Assembly: GCA_947451145.1 (NCBI GenBank)
Contig: CANFXW010000010.1
Coordinates: forward strand, 1-64,000
Source: Sphingomonadaceae bacterium
GTDB lineage: Bacteria > Pseudomonadota > Alphaproteobacteria > Sphingomonadales > Sphingomonadaceae
Direction: 5' to 3'
DNA length: 64,000 nt
Part shown: one piece after another, positions 16,673 through 25,884 of the stretch
Layout: the number at the start of each line of letters is the position of its first letter
Numbering within the stretch: the first letter of the stretch is position 1
Notes under the pieces: model-generated
Told to the model about the DNA's origin: nothing
Database searches by the model: none
What the model saw: the letters and a program-made list of their open reading frames with translations, nothing else
Translations under genes and position numbers: made by a program

Positions 16673-17155
16673 TTAGGTGGGCTTTTTCGGGAGTTTCCGA
16701 GTCATCAACCAAGCAAGGAAGGCTGCAAAGAGAAAGGTTGTGAGCATCGTGAATGCGGTTAAGAAAAAAAGTGCAATTTGATCTCCTTGATTCAGCAGAA
16801 ATCCGCTTCCATCGAACACCGCAGCGTCGATGCCTTTTAGTGAAAATGGTGCTCCAGCAAGTAGCAGCATGGATACAAGCCATAGCCCGGAGAGCAGGAT
16901 GTCTGTGAGTGCAGTGCCCGCTGCAAATCGCAAAATTTCAGCACGCAACATTGGCCGGTTGAGCGTTCGTGCAAACCAAGAGACACTTATTCCAACGGCA
17001 ACTACCAACACTGGAGTTGATAGGTTTGTCCCTGTGAGTTCCCAATGAAACTGATCGGCGACGAAAGGAGCGGTTGCAGCCAAGATAGCCTTCACCAGCC
17101 CCCCAGCTACAACATACTTCAACATCGAAACTGCCTGCACACCATCAACTTGCAT
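16673..17155 (-). CDS. Hypothetical membrane protein, four hydrophobic segments
   Basis: A 160-residue protein with hydrophobic segments near residues 8-28, 42-60, 75-98 and 125-150 and a basic C-terminal tail (TRKLPKKPT). The DNA is visibly richer in A and T than its neighbours, suggesting acquisition by transfer. The pattern of a short four-helix protein with an Arg/Glu motif after helix two (NRPMLRAEILRFAAG) recalls the ABZJ_00895 family, but I hold that weakly. The ATG at 17155 lies 11 bases past the stop of the upstream epimerase gene. Function unknown. Confidence 0.6.
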   Translation of the reverse strand: MQVDGVQAVSMLKYVVAGGLVKAILAATAPFVADQFHWELTGTNLSTPVLVVAVGISVSWFARTLNRPMLRAEILRFAAGTALTDILLSGLWLVSMLLLAGAPFSLKGIDAAVFDGSGFLLNQGDQIALFFLTAFTMLTTFLFAAFLAWLMTRKLPKKPT

Positions 17156-17165
17156 CACTGCCCCC

Positions 17166-18161
17166 TCAGCCACAATACCCCTTATACCACTCGACAAACC
17201 GCGGCACGCCGACATCGATGCTGGTCGTCGGCTTGTAGCCCAGATCGCCCGAAATCGCGTCGATATCGGCGAATGACTGGCGCACGTCGCCGGGTTGCAT
17301 CGGCTGGAAGTCGATCTCTGCCTTGCGGCCCAGTTGTTCTTCCAGAATCTCGATCACCCGCATCAGGTGCTCGGATCTGTGGTTGCCGATGTTGTAGAGC
17401 CGGTGCGGGCTTTTGCTGCCGCCGGCTTTCACGCTGCCATCGTCGGGCGCGGGGTTATCGAGGCAGGCGACGACGCCAGCGATGATGTCATCCACATAGG
17501 TGAAATCGCGGTACATATCGCCGTTGTTGAACACCGGGATCGGCTCGCCCGCGAGGATCTTTTTGGTGAAGATCCACATCATCATGTCGGGGCGGCCCCA
17601 GGGGCCATAGACGGTGAAAAAGCGCAGGCCAGTTAGCGGCAGGCGATAGAGATGGGCGTAGGTTTCGCTCATCAGCTCGTCGGCCTTTTTGGTCGCGGCA
17701 TAAAGGCTGATCGGCTGGTCGACGCGGTCTTCCACCGCGAAGGGCAGCTTGGTGTTGCCGCCATAGACCGAGCTGGAGCTGGCATAGACCATGTTGTCCA
17801 GTTCACGGTGCCGCGCGACTTCGAGCATGTTGAGATGCCCCGCCAGATTGGCGTGGAGGTAGGCGTGCGGATTGGTGATCGAATAGCGCACCCCGGCCTG
17901 CGCACCGAGGTGGACGACGCGGTCAAAGCTGTGCGGCTTCAGCGCCTCGACCAGCGCGGGGTAGTCGGCGAAATCCTGCTTGATGAAGGTGAAGCGGCTG
18001 CCACCTTGCTCGCGCAGCGCGGCCAGGCGGGCCTCTTTCAGGCTGACGTCGTAATAGTCGTTGACGCAATCGAGCCCGATCACCTCGTCACCGCGCGCCA
18101 GCAGCACGCGGGAGAGGGAAAATCCGATGAATCCGGCCGCGCCGGTGACGAGAACTTTCAT
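17166..18161 (-). CDS. NAD-dependent epimerase, UDP-glucuronate 4-epimerase type
   Basis: A 331-residue extended SDR enzyme. The nucleotide loop GAAGFIGFSLSRVLLARGD opens the protein, LDCVNDYYDVSLKEARL is typical of UDP-glucuronate 4-epimerases, and the catalytic Ser/Tyr/Lys appear in YASSSSVYGG and YAATKKADE. FFTVYGPWGRPDMMMW is a further hallmark of that subfamily. It would convert UDP-GlcA to UDP-GalA for the polysaccharide. No UDP-glucose dehydrogenase is seen nearby, so the GlcA donor must be made elsewhere. Confidence 0.88.
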   Translation of the reverse strand: MKVLVTGAAGFIGFSLSRVLLARGDEVIGLDCVNDYYDVSLKEARLAALREQGGSRFTFIKQDFADYPALVEALKPHSFDRVVHLGAQAGVRYSITNPHAYLHANLAGHLNMLEVARHRELDNMVYASSSSVYGGNTKLPFAVEDRVDQPISLYAATKKADELMSETYAHLYRLPLTGLRFFTVYGPWGRPDMMMWIFTKKILAGEPIPVFNNGDMYRDFTYVDDIIAGVVACLDNPAPDDGSVKAGGSKSPHRLYNIGNHRSEHLMRVIEILEEQLGRKAEIDFQPMQPGDVRQSFADIDAISGDLGYKPTTSIDVGVPRFVEWYKGYCG

Positions 18162-18190
18162 TTGGGTCCTTTAGGGCATTTTTGAGATGA

Positions 18191-18362
18191 GTTCACGCAG
18201 AGGCGCAGAGGAAGAAGAAAGGCGCAGAGTGGGAGTGTTTGCGGCGTAGCCACTTATCATTTCCGGGACCAGTGATGCCGAAACGTTGAATTGACAGCCG
18301 CCTTCGGCGGCTACCCGAACTCCTCTGCGCCTCCCCTTTTTTCTCCGCGCCTCTGCGTGAAC
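18191..18362. repeat. Long palindromic element, family B
   Basis: The ends GTTCACGCAGAGGCGC and GCGCCTCTGCGTGAAC are perfectly complementary (16 bp) and enclose about 140 bases that include the hairpin GCCGCCTTCGGCGGC and inner copies of GGCGCAGAG. The element separates the epimerase gene from the upstream nucleotide-sugar dehydrogenase gene on the same strand. Related copies lie at 28266-28412, 39006-39158 and 43477-43653. No T-run. Confidence 0.85.
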
Positions 18363-18375
18363 CAATCTTTTTCTA

Positions 18376-19668
18376 TCACAATGTCCAGTCCGCCGCTGGC
18401 CCAAGCGCGCCTTTCAGGTCCGCCAGCGTGCCGCCTGTCGCCACCAGCGCGCGCAAGGCATCCGTCCCCAGCGCCAGATAGTCGCGGTGCGGCACGGCGA
18501 GGAGGACGAGGTCGTGGCTGCCGCTGGGCGCACCGCCGCTGATCGTCAGGCCGTATTCGTGCGCGGCTTCTTGCGGGTCGGCGTGCGGATCGTGAACCGT
18601 AACCGCATGGCCGAGGCCCTGCAGCGCCGCGATCAGGTCTGCCACCTTGCTGTTGCGCAGATCGGGCACGTCTTCCTTGAAGGTCAGGCCGAGCACCAGC
18701 ACCGAGCCGGGCTTGCCCCCGCGCACTTCATGCAGGCGGCTCGCCACCCATGAAGCCATGCCGTCATTCACCCCGCGTCCGGCGAGGATCACCTGCGGAT
18801 CGAGCCCCAGCTCCTCGGCGCGATGCGAGAGGTAGTAGGGATCAACCCCGATGCAGTGCCCGCCGACAAGGCCGGGAGCGAAAGGCAGGAAGTTCCACTT
18901 GGTCCGCGCGGCGGCGAGAACGTCCCAGACCGAGAGGTCCATCTTGCCGAAGATCTGGGCGATCTCGTTCATGAAGGCGATGTTGATATCGCGCTGGGCG
19001 TTCTCGATCACCTTGGCCGCCTCGGCCGCCTTGATCGAGGCGGCACGGAACACCCCGCCAGAGGTGATCGCACCATAGAGCGCGGCGACGCGGTCAAGCA
19101 CTTCGGGCGTCTGCCCCGAAACCACCTTGGTGATCTTGTCGATGGTGTGCTCGCGGTCGCCCGGATTGATGCGTTCGGGGCTGTAGCCGAGGAAGAAGTC
19201 CGCGCCGCATTTGAGGCCCGACACGCTTTCCAGAATCGGCGCGCAGATGTCTTCGGTGACACCGGGATAGACCGTCGATTCGTAGACGATGATGGGCGCG
19301 CGGCCCTCTGCCACGGCGGCGGGCAGCATGGCGCCGACCGTGCGGCTGGCCGCCTCGACCATGCCGAGGTCGGGCCGGTTGGCGCTGTCGATCGGGGTCG
19401 GCACGGTGACGATGTAGAAGTCGCTTGGCCCGCAAGTTGCAGGGTCGGACGTCAGCTTCAGGGTGCTCGCCTCAAGCCGGTCACGGTCAATCTCGCCGGT
19501 GCGATCATGCCCGGCCTTCAGCTCGGCGATGCGGCTCGCGTTGACGTCGAGCCCGGTGCAATCGAACTGGCGGGCCAGCACCACGGCCAGCGGCAGCCCG
19601 ACATAGCCGAGGCCGACTACAGTCACAGTAGCGGGGGTAACAGTTACGGGCGAAGAGGCAGCAGTCAT
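18376..19668 (-). CDS. Nucleotide sugar dehydrogenase, TviB type (UDP-HexNAc 6-dehydrogenase)
   Basis: A 430-residue relative of TviB/WbpO, which oxidises UDP-GlcNAc or UDP-GalNAc to the uronic acid. Motifs: VVGLGYVGLPLAVVLARQFD, TVPTPIDSANRPDL, STVYPGVTEDIC, SPERINPGDREHTIDKITK and the catalytic LVGGHCIGVDPYYLSHRAEE. INPGD and PYYLSH separate it from WecC. The ATG at 19668 has an AAGGAT site just upstream; a GTG at 19695 overlapping the sugar-transferase stop is the alternative. The sugar made could be GlcNAcA or GalNAcA. Confidence 0.88.
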   Translation of the reverse strand: MTAASSPVTVTPATVTVVGLGYVGLPLAVVLARQFDCTGLDVNASRIAELKAGHDRTGEIDRDRLEASTLKLTSDPATCGPSDFYIVTVPTPIDSANRPDLGMVEAASRTVGAMLPAAVAEGRAPIIVYESTVYPGVTEDICAPILESVSGLKCGADFFLGYSPERINPGDREHTIDKITKVVSGQTPEVLDRVAALYGAITSGGVFRAASIKAAEAAKVIENAQRDINIAFMNEIAQIFGKMDLSVWDVLAAARTKWNFLPFAPGLVGGHCIGVDPYYLSHRAEELGLDPQVILAGRGVNDGMASWVASRLHEVRGGKPGSVLVLGLTFKEDVPDLRNSKVADLIAALQGLGHAVTVHDPHADPQEAAHEYGLTISGGAPSGSHDLVLLAVPHRDYLALGTDALRALVATGGTLADLKGALGPAADWTL

Positions 19669-19691
19669 TCCGAATCCTTGTTGCGGTACCG

Positions 19692-20984
19692 TCACTTATG
19701 CCCGAAACCCGTTATCATTGTCTTTGCAGTCTTCACGACAATCAGAATATCCAGCCACAGGCTGAAATTGCGGATGTAGTAGAAATCGTACTGCAGCTTG
19801 GTGCGAATATCCTCGATCCCGGCGACGTGTCCCTGATTGACCTGCGCCCAGCCTGAAATGCCGGGCCGCACAACGTGGCGATAGCGATAGAACGGGATCT
19901 CGCCCTCGTACCATTCGGAGAGCTGGCTGGCCTCGGGGCGGGGGCCGATCCAGCTCATCTGCCCGGCCAGAATGTTGATGATCTGCGGCAGCTCGTCGAT
20001 GCGGCTGCGGCGCAGAAAGCGGCCGAGCCGGGTGATGCGCCGGTCATTTTCCTGCGTGATGAAGCTGTCGAGCGGATTGGCATTCTGTTCGCGCGGCACT
20101 TTGCGATCTTCGATTGCGCGCATGGTGCGGAACTTGAACACCGTGAATTCATGCCCGCGATAACCCATACGGCGCTGGCGGAACAGCACCGGGCCGGGGC
20201 TGTCGAGCTTGATGGCCAGGGCGGTGATCGCGAATATTGGCAGCAGGATGAACAGGATCGGGAGCGCAATCGTCCGGTCAAGCGCCTGCTTGAAGGCCAG
20301 CAAGGTGTGCATCGGGCCCAGAGCGCCGAAATTGTTTTCGGAAAGATGCTCAAGGTCGGCGCGGCCGGTGAGCGATTCGTAGAGGTCTTTGGAATGGTAC
20401 ACCGGCACCCCGGCCAGCGTGTAGTCGGCGAGCCGCGCCTCCCATTCGTCGCTGTGGTCATGGCGGAAATCGGCGGCGACGGCATCGACCATCTCGGGCA
20501 CTTCATCGCCCTTTAGCCGAACCACTTCGACCCCGGCCATGTCCTTGAACAGATCAACCCGCCCGCCTTCGACGACGCCCAGTACCAGCTGGGTCTTGCG
20601 CTGGGTCATGGCGTAAACGAGGAAGAACCACACCACTGCAAGGGTAAAGCCCGTGAGCAGCAGCGCGCGCGAATAGTCTATGCGGAACAGCAGGATAAAG
20701 GTGAAGGCAAGGCCAAACGAGGCGAGAAACCCGGGCAGGATTCCCGAACTTTCGCGCGTTCCCGGCAGGGCGCTTACCGAGCGCTGCAACCAGAAGCCCG
20801 CCAGCAGCGCTGCCAGCGAGGCGAAGGCGGAATTGCGTGCGGCAAGCTCTGTCCAGCCCGGCGGCAGGCTGGCTGTAACCGCCAGATAGGGAGCAGCGAC
20901 ACAGATCAGCGCCGCAGCGAAAAGCTGCACCAGCGGATGCAGCCATATGCTGCGCCTCTGCAATCGCCGTTTGGGCAGGTTCAT
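19692..20984 (-). CDS. Undecaprenyl-phosphate sugar phosphotransferase (WbaP/ExoY type)
   Basis: A 430-residue initiating transferase. The N-terminal half has about four hydrophobic helices and a soluble CoA-binding-like domain. The second half is the bacterial sugar transferase domain with a membrane-dipping helix (LPILFILLPIFAITALAIKL) then LDSPGPVLFRQRRMGYRG, FKFRTM, RITRLGRFLRRSRIDELPQ, MSWIGPRPE, and RPGISGWAQVNQG. It moves sugar-1-phosphate from a UDP-sugar to undecaprenyl phosphate, starting the repeat unit. It heads the reverse-strand half of the cluster, divergent from rfbCBDA. Confidence 0.9.
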   Translation of the reverse strand: MNLPKRRLQRRSIWLHPLVQLFAAALICVAAPYLAVTASLPPGWTELAARNSAFASLAALLAGFWLQRSVSALPGTRESSGILPGFLASFGLAFTFILLFRIDYSRALLLTGFTLAVVWFFLVYAMTQRKTQLVLGVVEGGRVDLFKDMAGVEVVRLKGDEVPEMVDAVAADFRHDHSDEWEARLADYTLAGVPVYHSKDLYESLTGRADLEHLSENNFGALGPMHTLLAFKQALDRTIALPILFILLPIFAITALAIKLDSPGPVLFRQRRMGYRGHEFTVFKFRTMRAIEDRKVPREQNANPLDSFITQENDRRITRLGRFLRRSRIDELPQIINILAGQMSWIGPRPEASQLSEWYEGEIPFYRYRHVVRPGISGWAQVNQGHVAGIEDIRTKLQYDFYYIRNFSLWLDILIVVKTAKTMITGFGHK

Positions 20985-21142
20985 GGGTCAGGTATGTTCC
21001 GACATTTTGCTTCCGCGCGGTATAGGTCGAAAAGGTAAGCTGCTGCAATTGCATAGCTGCAAGGCTAGACCTCCCAGCGCTTTATCCCTAGTGGAGTGGC
21101 GCGCCTGAAAAAGGCCTGAACGCCTGTGAGAATCCCGCCTCG

Positions 21143-21712
21143 ATGCCCATTCCCAAGCTCTTGATCCCGGTCCGTCACGGCGACTCGCGCGGCTGGTTCA
21201 CCGAAAGTTACAATCAGCGCCGTCTGGCCGAAGCGGGGATCGCGCAAGACTTCGTGCAGGACAACCATTCGATGTCAGCCGCGAAGTACACGCTGCGCGG
21301 CATCCACCTGCAGACCCCGCCGCACGCCCAGGCCAAGATCGTGCGCTGCCTGGTCGGCGCGATCTGGGACGTTGCGGTCGATCTGCGGAACGGCTCGCCC
21401 AGCTATGGCCGCTGGCTGGGGGCAGAGCTGACCGCTGCGGGGGGCGAACAGCTCTATGTGCCAACCGGTTTTGGCCATGGCTTTCTGACGCTCACCGAAA
21501 ATGCCGAGGTTGGTTACAAGGCCTCGGACTATTACGCACCGGAATGTGAAGTCGGCATTGCCTGGGATGATCCCGACATGGCGATTGTCTGGCCGCTGGG
21601 CGGCGCCACGGCTGTACTGTCAGAGCGTGATCGCCACCTGCCGAGCCTTGCCTCATGGACCAGCCCTTTCGCCTATGATGGTGAGCCGCTGGCGGAACTG
21701 GTCACCGCCTGA
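21143..21712 (+). CDS. rfbC: dTDP-4-dehydrorhamnose 3,5-epimerase
   Basis: A 189-residue cupin-fold epimerase, third step of dTDP-L-rhamnose synthesis. [14 protein letters not shown], the substrate-site [18 protein letters not shown] with the catalytic His, [19 protein letters not shown], and [12 protein letters not shown] followed by KASDYY all match RmlC. First gene of a rfbC-rfbB-rfbD-rfbA operon. Its TGA is adjacent to and overlaps the rfbB start by one base. Confidence 0.94.
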   Translation: MPIPKLLIPVRHGDSRGWFTESYNQRRLAEAGIAQDFVQDNHSMSAAKYTLRGIHLQTPPHAQAKIVRCLVGAIWDVAVDLRNGSPSYGRWLGAELTAAGGEQLYVPTGFGHGFLTLTENAEVGYKASDYYAPECEVGIAWDDPDMAIVWPLGGATAVLSERDRHLPSLASWTSPFAYDGEPLAELVTA

Positions 21713-22779
21713 TGCAGCACGCGCGCATCCTCGTTACCGGCGGTGCGGGCTTTATTGGCTCGGCAGTGGTGCGCCAGCTGATTGCCGAAACGAATGCGGA
21801 TGTCTGCAATATCGACAAGCTGACCTATGCAGGCAACCTTGCTTCGTTGGGTGCGGCGCGGCAATCAGACCGGCACCACTTCGTGCAAGCCGATATCTGC
21901 GATGCCGCCGCAATGGCCAGCATTTTCGCGGAATTCCGCCCCGATGCAGTGATGCACCTTGCCGCCGAAAGCCACGTTGACCGTTCGATTGATGGCCCGG
22001 CCGATTTCGTCCGCACCAATCTGGTCGGCACTTTCACCCTGCTCGAGGCTGCGACTGCTTACTGGCGCGGGCTGGATGAGGTGGGCCGCGCGACCTTCCG
22101 CTTTCACCATATCTCGACTGACGAGGTGTTCGGATCGCTGGGCAGAGAGGGCCAGTTCACCGAAAAGACTGCCTACGATCCGCGATCACCCTATTCGGCC
22201 ACCAAGGCCGGCAGCGATCATCTGGTGCGGGCGTGGCACCACACCCACGGCCTGCCGGTAGTCCTCACCAATTGCTCGAACAATTACGGCCCCTGCCACT
22301 TCCCGGAAAAGCTGATCCCGCTGGTGATCCTCAAGGCGATTTCCGGGCAGCCGCTGCCGGTCTATGGCGATGGTTCGAACGTGCGCGACTGGCTCCATGT
22401 CGAAGACCACGCCCGCGCCCTTCGCGCGGTAGTCGATCGCGGCGTTCCGGGGGAAACCTATTGCGTCGGCGGCAATGCCGAGCGGACCAATCTGCAAGTC
22501 GTGCAGGCGATCTGCGCCGAACTTGACCGACTGCGGCCACTGGATGGCGGCAAAAGCTATGCCGCGCAGATCAATTTCGTCGCGGACCGGCCGGGGCACG
22601 ATTTCCGCTATGCCATCGACGCCAGCAAGATAGCCCGCGAGCTCGGCTGGCATCCGCAGGAGAGTTTCGAAACCGGCATTGCCAATACGGTGCAATGGTA
22701 TCTCGACAACGAGGACTGGTGGCGGGCGATTCAGAACGGCACCTATCGCGGCGAGCGGCTGGGGTTGGCTGGTGGCTGA
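21712..22779 (+). CDS. rfbB: dTDP-glucose 4,6-dehydratase
   Basis: A 355-residue extended SDR that forms dTDP-4-keto-6-deoxyglucose with bound NAD. Signatures: [48 protein letters not shown], the catalytic [27 protein letters not shown], and [19 protein letters not shown]. Length is normal. A family C inverted repeat pair begins just beyond the stop and separates it from rfbD. Confidence 0.95.
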   Translation: MQHARILVTGGAGFIGSAVVRQLIAETNADVCNIDKLTYAGNLASLGAARQSDRHHFVQADICDAAAMASIFAEFRPDAVMHLAAESHVDRSIDGPADFVRTNLVGTFTLLEAATAYWRGLDEVGRATFRFHHISTDEVFGSLGREGQFTEKTAYDPRSPYSATKAGSDHLVRAWHHTHGLPVVLTNCSNNYGPCHFPEKLIPLVILKAISGQPLPVYGDGSNVRDWLHVEDHARALRAVVDRGVPGETYCVGGNAERTNLQVVQAICAELDRLRPLDGGKSYAAQINFVADRPGHDFRYAIDASKIARELGWHPQESFETGIANTVQWYLDNEDWWRAIQNGTYRGERLGLAGG

Positions 22780-22790
22780 TGCGTTTAATT

Positions 22791-22899
22791 CCCCCCTCCC
22801 GCTTGCGGGAGGGGTCGGGGGTGGGCCAGTTTCCACCTTGAATGCTTATGCCTGAATCAGATTCGCCCACCCCTAACCCCTCCCGCAAGCGGGAGGGGG
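22791..22899. repeat. Inverted pair of CCCTCCCGC hairpins, family C
   Basis: Two roughly 36-base units stand in opposite orientation, 22791-22827 and 22865-22899, differing at about three positions. Each contains the hairpin CCCCTCCCGC-TTGC-type core with GCGGGAGGGG and a GGGGTGGGC flank. The pair spans the rfbB-rfbD junction, and the right unit is translated as part of RfbD. A single related unit occurs at 43166-43194. Confidence 0.88.
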
Positions 22900-23789
22900 A
22901 TTCCGAAAAATGGCTGCTGACCGGCGGCACCGGGCAGGTCGGGCTGGCGCTGCAGCGGCTTGCGCCTGCGGGGGTGGAGATCGTCGCGCCGGGGCGGAGC
23001 GAGCTCGATCTGGCCAGTGTCCCGCCGCTTGAGGCGCTGCTGGCAGGCGTAACGGCGATCATCAATTGCGGTGCCTATACCGCGGTCGACAAGGCCGAGA
23101 GCGAGCCAGAGCTGGCTTATGCGATCAACGCTGTCGCACCCGGCGTTTTGGCGCGCGCGGCGGCGCGCGCCGGGATTCCGATTGTCCATGTGTCGACTGA
23201 CTACGTCTTTGCCGCTGATGGCGCAGGCCCTTGGGCGGAACAGGCGACGATAGCGCCCGCCTCGGTCTATGGCCGGACCAAGGCCGAGGGCGAGGCGGCG
23301 GTGCAGGCTTCGGGCGCGCGCTATGCGATCATCCGCACGGCATGGGTGGTTTCGGCTGACGGCAGCAATTTCATCAAGACCATGTTGCGGCTGGGTGCAG
23401 AGCGCGATTCCCTGCGCGTCGTTTCCGATCAGCGCGGCACGCCCACCCATGCGGGCGATCTTGCGGCGGCCTTGGTGCAGATCGTTCAGCGCTTGACCGC
23501 CGATCCTTCGCAAACCTCAGGCATCTGGCACTGCGCCAATGCCGGGGAGACGACCTGGCACGGCCTCGCGACCCGCGTTTTCGCCAGCGCCGCCAGCCAC
23601 GGCCTCAAAGTCCCCGCGACGGTTGAAGCGATCGCAACGGCCGAATATCCCGCCCCGGCGAAGCGCCCCGCTGATTCCCGTCTGGATTGCAGCAAGATCG
23701 CCATAGACTTTGGCATTCGCCTGCGTCCGTGGCAGGAGGCGGTGGACGCAATCGTCGGGCAACTGGCAGAGCAGGAAATGGCAGCATGA
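22842..23789 (+). CDS. rfbD: dTDP-4-dehydrorhamnose reductase
   Basis: A 315-residue SDR performing the last step to dTDP-L-rhamnose. The family N terminus is [16 protein letters not shown], followed by [37 protein letters not shown] and YGRTKAEGE with catalytic Tyr/Lys. The in-frame start lies upstream of a family C repeat, so residues about 10-20 ([13 protein letters not shown]) are repeat-encoded. An ATG at the natural position (AAAATGG) is out of frame. A second ATG two codons later is possible. Stop overlaps rfbA (ATGA). Confidence 0.92.
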   Translation: MLMPESDSPTPNPSRKREGDSEKWLLTGGTGQVGLALQRLAPAGVEIVAPGRSELDLASVPPLEALLAGVTAIINCGAYTAVDKAESEPELAYAINAVAPGVLARAAARAGIPIVHVSTDYVFAADGAGPWAEQATIAPASVYGRTKAEGEAAVQASGARYAIIRTAWVVSADGSNFIKTMLRLGAERDSLRVVSDQRGTPTHAGDLAAALVQIVQRLTADPSQTSGIWHCANAGETTWHGLATRVFASAASHGLKVPATVEAIATAEYPAPAKRPADSRLDCSKIAIDFGIRLRPWQEAVDAIVGQLAEQEMAA

Positions 23790-24664
23790 AGGGCATCATC
23801 CTCGCAGGCGGCGCGGGCACGCGGCTTCACCCGGCGACGCTGGCAGTGAACAAGCAGCTGCTGCCGATCTATGACAAGCCGATGATCTATTTCCCGCTGT
23901 CGACGCTGATGCTGGCGGGCATCCGCGAGGTGCTGATCATTTCGGCGCCCGAATATCTCGATAATTACCAACGCCTGTTCGGCAATGGCGAGCAGTTCGG
24001 GCTGACTATCGAATATGCCGTGCAGCCGCGTCCAGAGGGCCTCGCGCAGGCTTTCCACATCGGCGCCGAGTTCCTTGCCGGTGGGCCTGCCTGCCTCGTG
24101 CTGGGGGACAATCTGTTTTACGGCAATGGTCTGGCCGAGCTGCTGGTCAAGGCTCGCCAGCGGGCGGACGGGGGCATGGCAACCGTGTTCGGCTATCACG
24201 TCGACAATGCCAGCGCCTATGGCGTGGTCGAGCTGGCGGGCGATGGCCGGGCGCTCTCCATCGAGGAAAAGCCCGCAAATCCCAAGTCGCACTGGGCGGT
24301 GACCGGCCTCTATTTCTACGATTCGCGCGTCACTGATTTGGCGGCGCAGGTGAAACCATCAGCGCGCGGCGAGCTGGAGATTACCGATCTCAACCGGCTC
24401 TATATGGAGCTCGGCGCGCTACAGGTGGAGAAGCTCGGGCGCGGCTATGCCTGGCTCGATACCGGCACGCATGACAGCCTGCTGGAAGCGAGCGAGTTTG
24501 TCCGCACCATCCAGAACCGGCAGGGCATCCAGCTCGCCTGTCTCGAAGAAATCGCCTGGCAACAGGGCTTCATCGGCGACGATGAACTGCGGCTGCGCGG
24601 TGAGGCATTCGGCAAGACCGGCTATGGCCGCTACATTCTCGGCTTGCTCGAGCAGAGGCACTGA
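23786..24664 (+). CDS. rfbA: Glucose-1-phosphate thymidylyltransferase
   Basis: A 292-residue nucleotidyltransferase making dTDP-glucose, the first step of the rhamnose route. The signature [16 protein letters not shown], then [46 protein letters not shown] and [16 protein letters not shown], are all RmlA hallmarks. The start MKGIILAGG overlaps the rfbD stop. Its TGA overlaps the next glycosyltransferase start, so the rhamnose genes and the transferases are one transcription unit. Confidence 0.95.
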   Translation: MKGIILAGGAGTRLHPATLAVNKQLLPIYDKPMIYFPLSTLMLAGIREVLIISAPEYLDNYQRLFGNGEQFGLTIEYAVQPRPEGLAQAFHIGAEFLAGGPACLVLGDNLFYGNGLAELLVKARQRADGGMATVFGYHVDNASAYGVVELAGDGRALSIEEKPANPKSHWAVTGLYFYDSRVTDLAAQVKPSARGELEITDLNRLYMELGALQVEKLGRGYAWLDTGTHDSLLEASEFVRTIQNRQGIQLACLEEIAWQQGFIGDDELRLRGEAFGKTGYGRYILGLLEQRH

Positions 24665-25884
24665 TGTCATCAGGCTCAAAGTCCGGCGTTCTCTACATCA
24701 GCTATGACGGCATGCTCGAACCGCTCGGGCAGAGCCAGGTCATCACTTATCTCGAACGGCTCACGCAAGAGGCAGATATCCACATTCTGTCGTTCGAAAA
24801 GCCCGCTGACTTTGCGCAGGACGACAAGGTGCAGGCACTGCGCGCGCGACTGGATGCCGCAGGTATTCGCTGGCATCCGCTGACCTATCACAAGACCCCG
24901 ACGCTGCCTGCAACGCTGTTCGACATCACGCAAGGCACACTCATGGCGCTGTGGTTGACCCTGCGCCACCGTGTCGCTCTGGTCCATGCTCGCTCCTATG
25001 TCCCGGCGCTGATCGGCTGGGTGGTCAAGCTGCTTACCGGTGCGGCGTTGCTATTCGACATGCGCGGGTTCTGGGCAGACGAGCGCACCGATGGCGGTAT
25101 CTGGCCGGCGGGCGGCCGCACCTACCGCACGGTCAAGCGCCTGGAGCGCACGCTGCTTTGCGGCGCTGACCATGTGGTCACGCTGACCCATGCATCAAAA
25201 GCTGTGATCGAGGATTTCCCTTACCTGAAGGGCCGCCCCCATGCGCCGGTTTCGGTCATCCCGACCTGCGCCGATCTTGACCGCTTTACGCCGGGTGAGA
25301 ATGCGGGAGGCAAGCCGGACAAGGCCGGGCCTTTCACGCTCGGTTATCTGGGTTCGATCGGCACATGGTACATGTTTGACGAAGTGCTTGGCCTCTTTGC
25401 GCTGCTGCGGGAACGCTTGCCCGATGCGCGCCTGCTGGTGGTCAACCGCAACGAACAGGATCTGGTGCGCCGCCTCGCTGCCGATGCGGGTATTCCCGCT
25501 GCGGCGCTTGAGATCACCTCCGCCGACCACGCCGAAGTGCCTGCCGCAGTGCGGCGGATGAGCGCCGGAGCGGCGATCATCCGGCCGGTCTATTCCAAGA
25601 TCGCCTCGGCCCCGACCAAGCTCGCCGAATATCTCGGCTGCGGGGTCCCCTGCCTTGGCAATATCGGAGTGGGCGATATGGAAACGATCCTGGAGGGCGA
25701 GGGCGCCGGGGTGGCGCTTCGCGCTTTCACGCCGGAAGAGCGCGTCCGCGCGGTTGACCGGCTGATCGCCATGGCCGCCAACCCGGCCACTGCAGGTCAT
25801 TGCCGCGCGGTGGCGCTCAGGCACTTCTCGGCCGAACAGGGCGCGGCGAAATATCGCGCGATATACCAGAGTCTTCTATCATGA
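24664..25884 (+). CDS. Glycosyltransferase, GT4-like (GT-B fold)
   Basis: A 406-residue transferase with an N-terminal Rossmann-like half (VLYISYDGMLEPLGQSQVI) and a C-terminal nucleotide-sugar half with IPTCADLDRF, LGYLGSIGTWYMFDE and the donor-binding SAPTKLAEYLGCGVPCLG. The opening YISYDGMLEPLGQSQV is typical of GT4-type enzymes in polysaccharide clusters. It overlaps rfbA and the next transferase, which suggests it adds a sugar to the same repeat unit; rhamnose is plausible but unproven. Confidence 0.85.
   Translation: MSSGSKSGVLYISYDGMLEPLGQSQVITYLERLTQEADIHILSFEKPADFAQDDKVQALRARLDAAGIRWHPLTYHKTPTLPATLFDITQGTLMALWLTLRHRVALVHARSYVPALIGWVVKLLTGAALLFDMRGFWADERTDGGIWPAGGRTYRTVKRLERTLLCGADHVVTLTHASKAVIEDFPYLKGRPHAPVSVIPTCADLDRFTPGENAGGKPDKAGPFTLGYLGSIGTWYMFDEVLGLFALLRERLPDARLLVVNRNEQDLVRRLAADAGIPAAALEITSADHAEVPAAVRRMSAGAAIIRPVYSKIASAPTKLAEYLGCGVPCLGNIGVGDMETILEGEGAGVALRAFTPEERVRAVDRLIAMAANPATAGHCRAVALRHFSAEQGAAKYRAIYQSLLS

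Noticed and set aside
18823..19779. Forward 318-codon frame opposite the TviB-like dehydrogenase
   Set aside because: Composition is typical of an antisense shadow and it has no ribosome-binding site or motifs.
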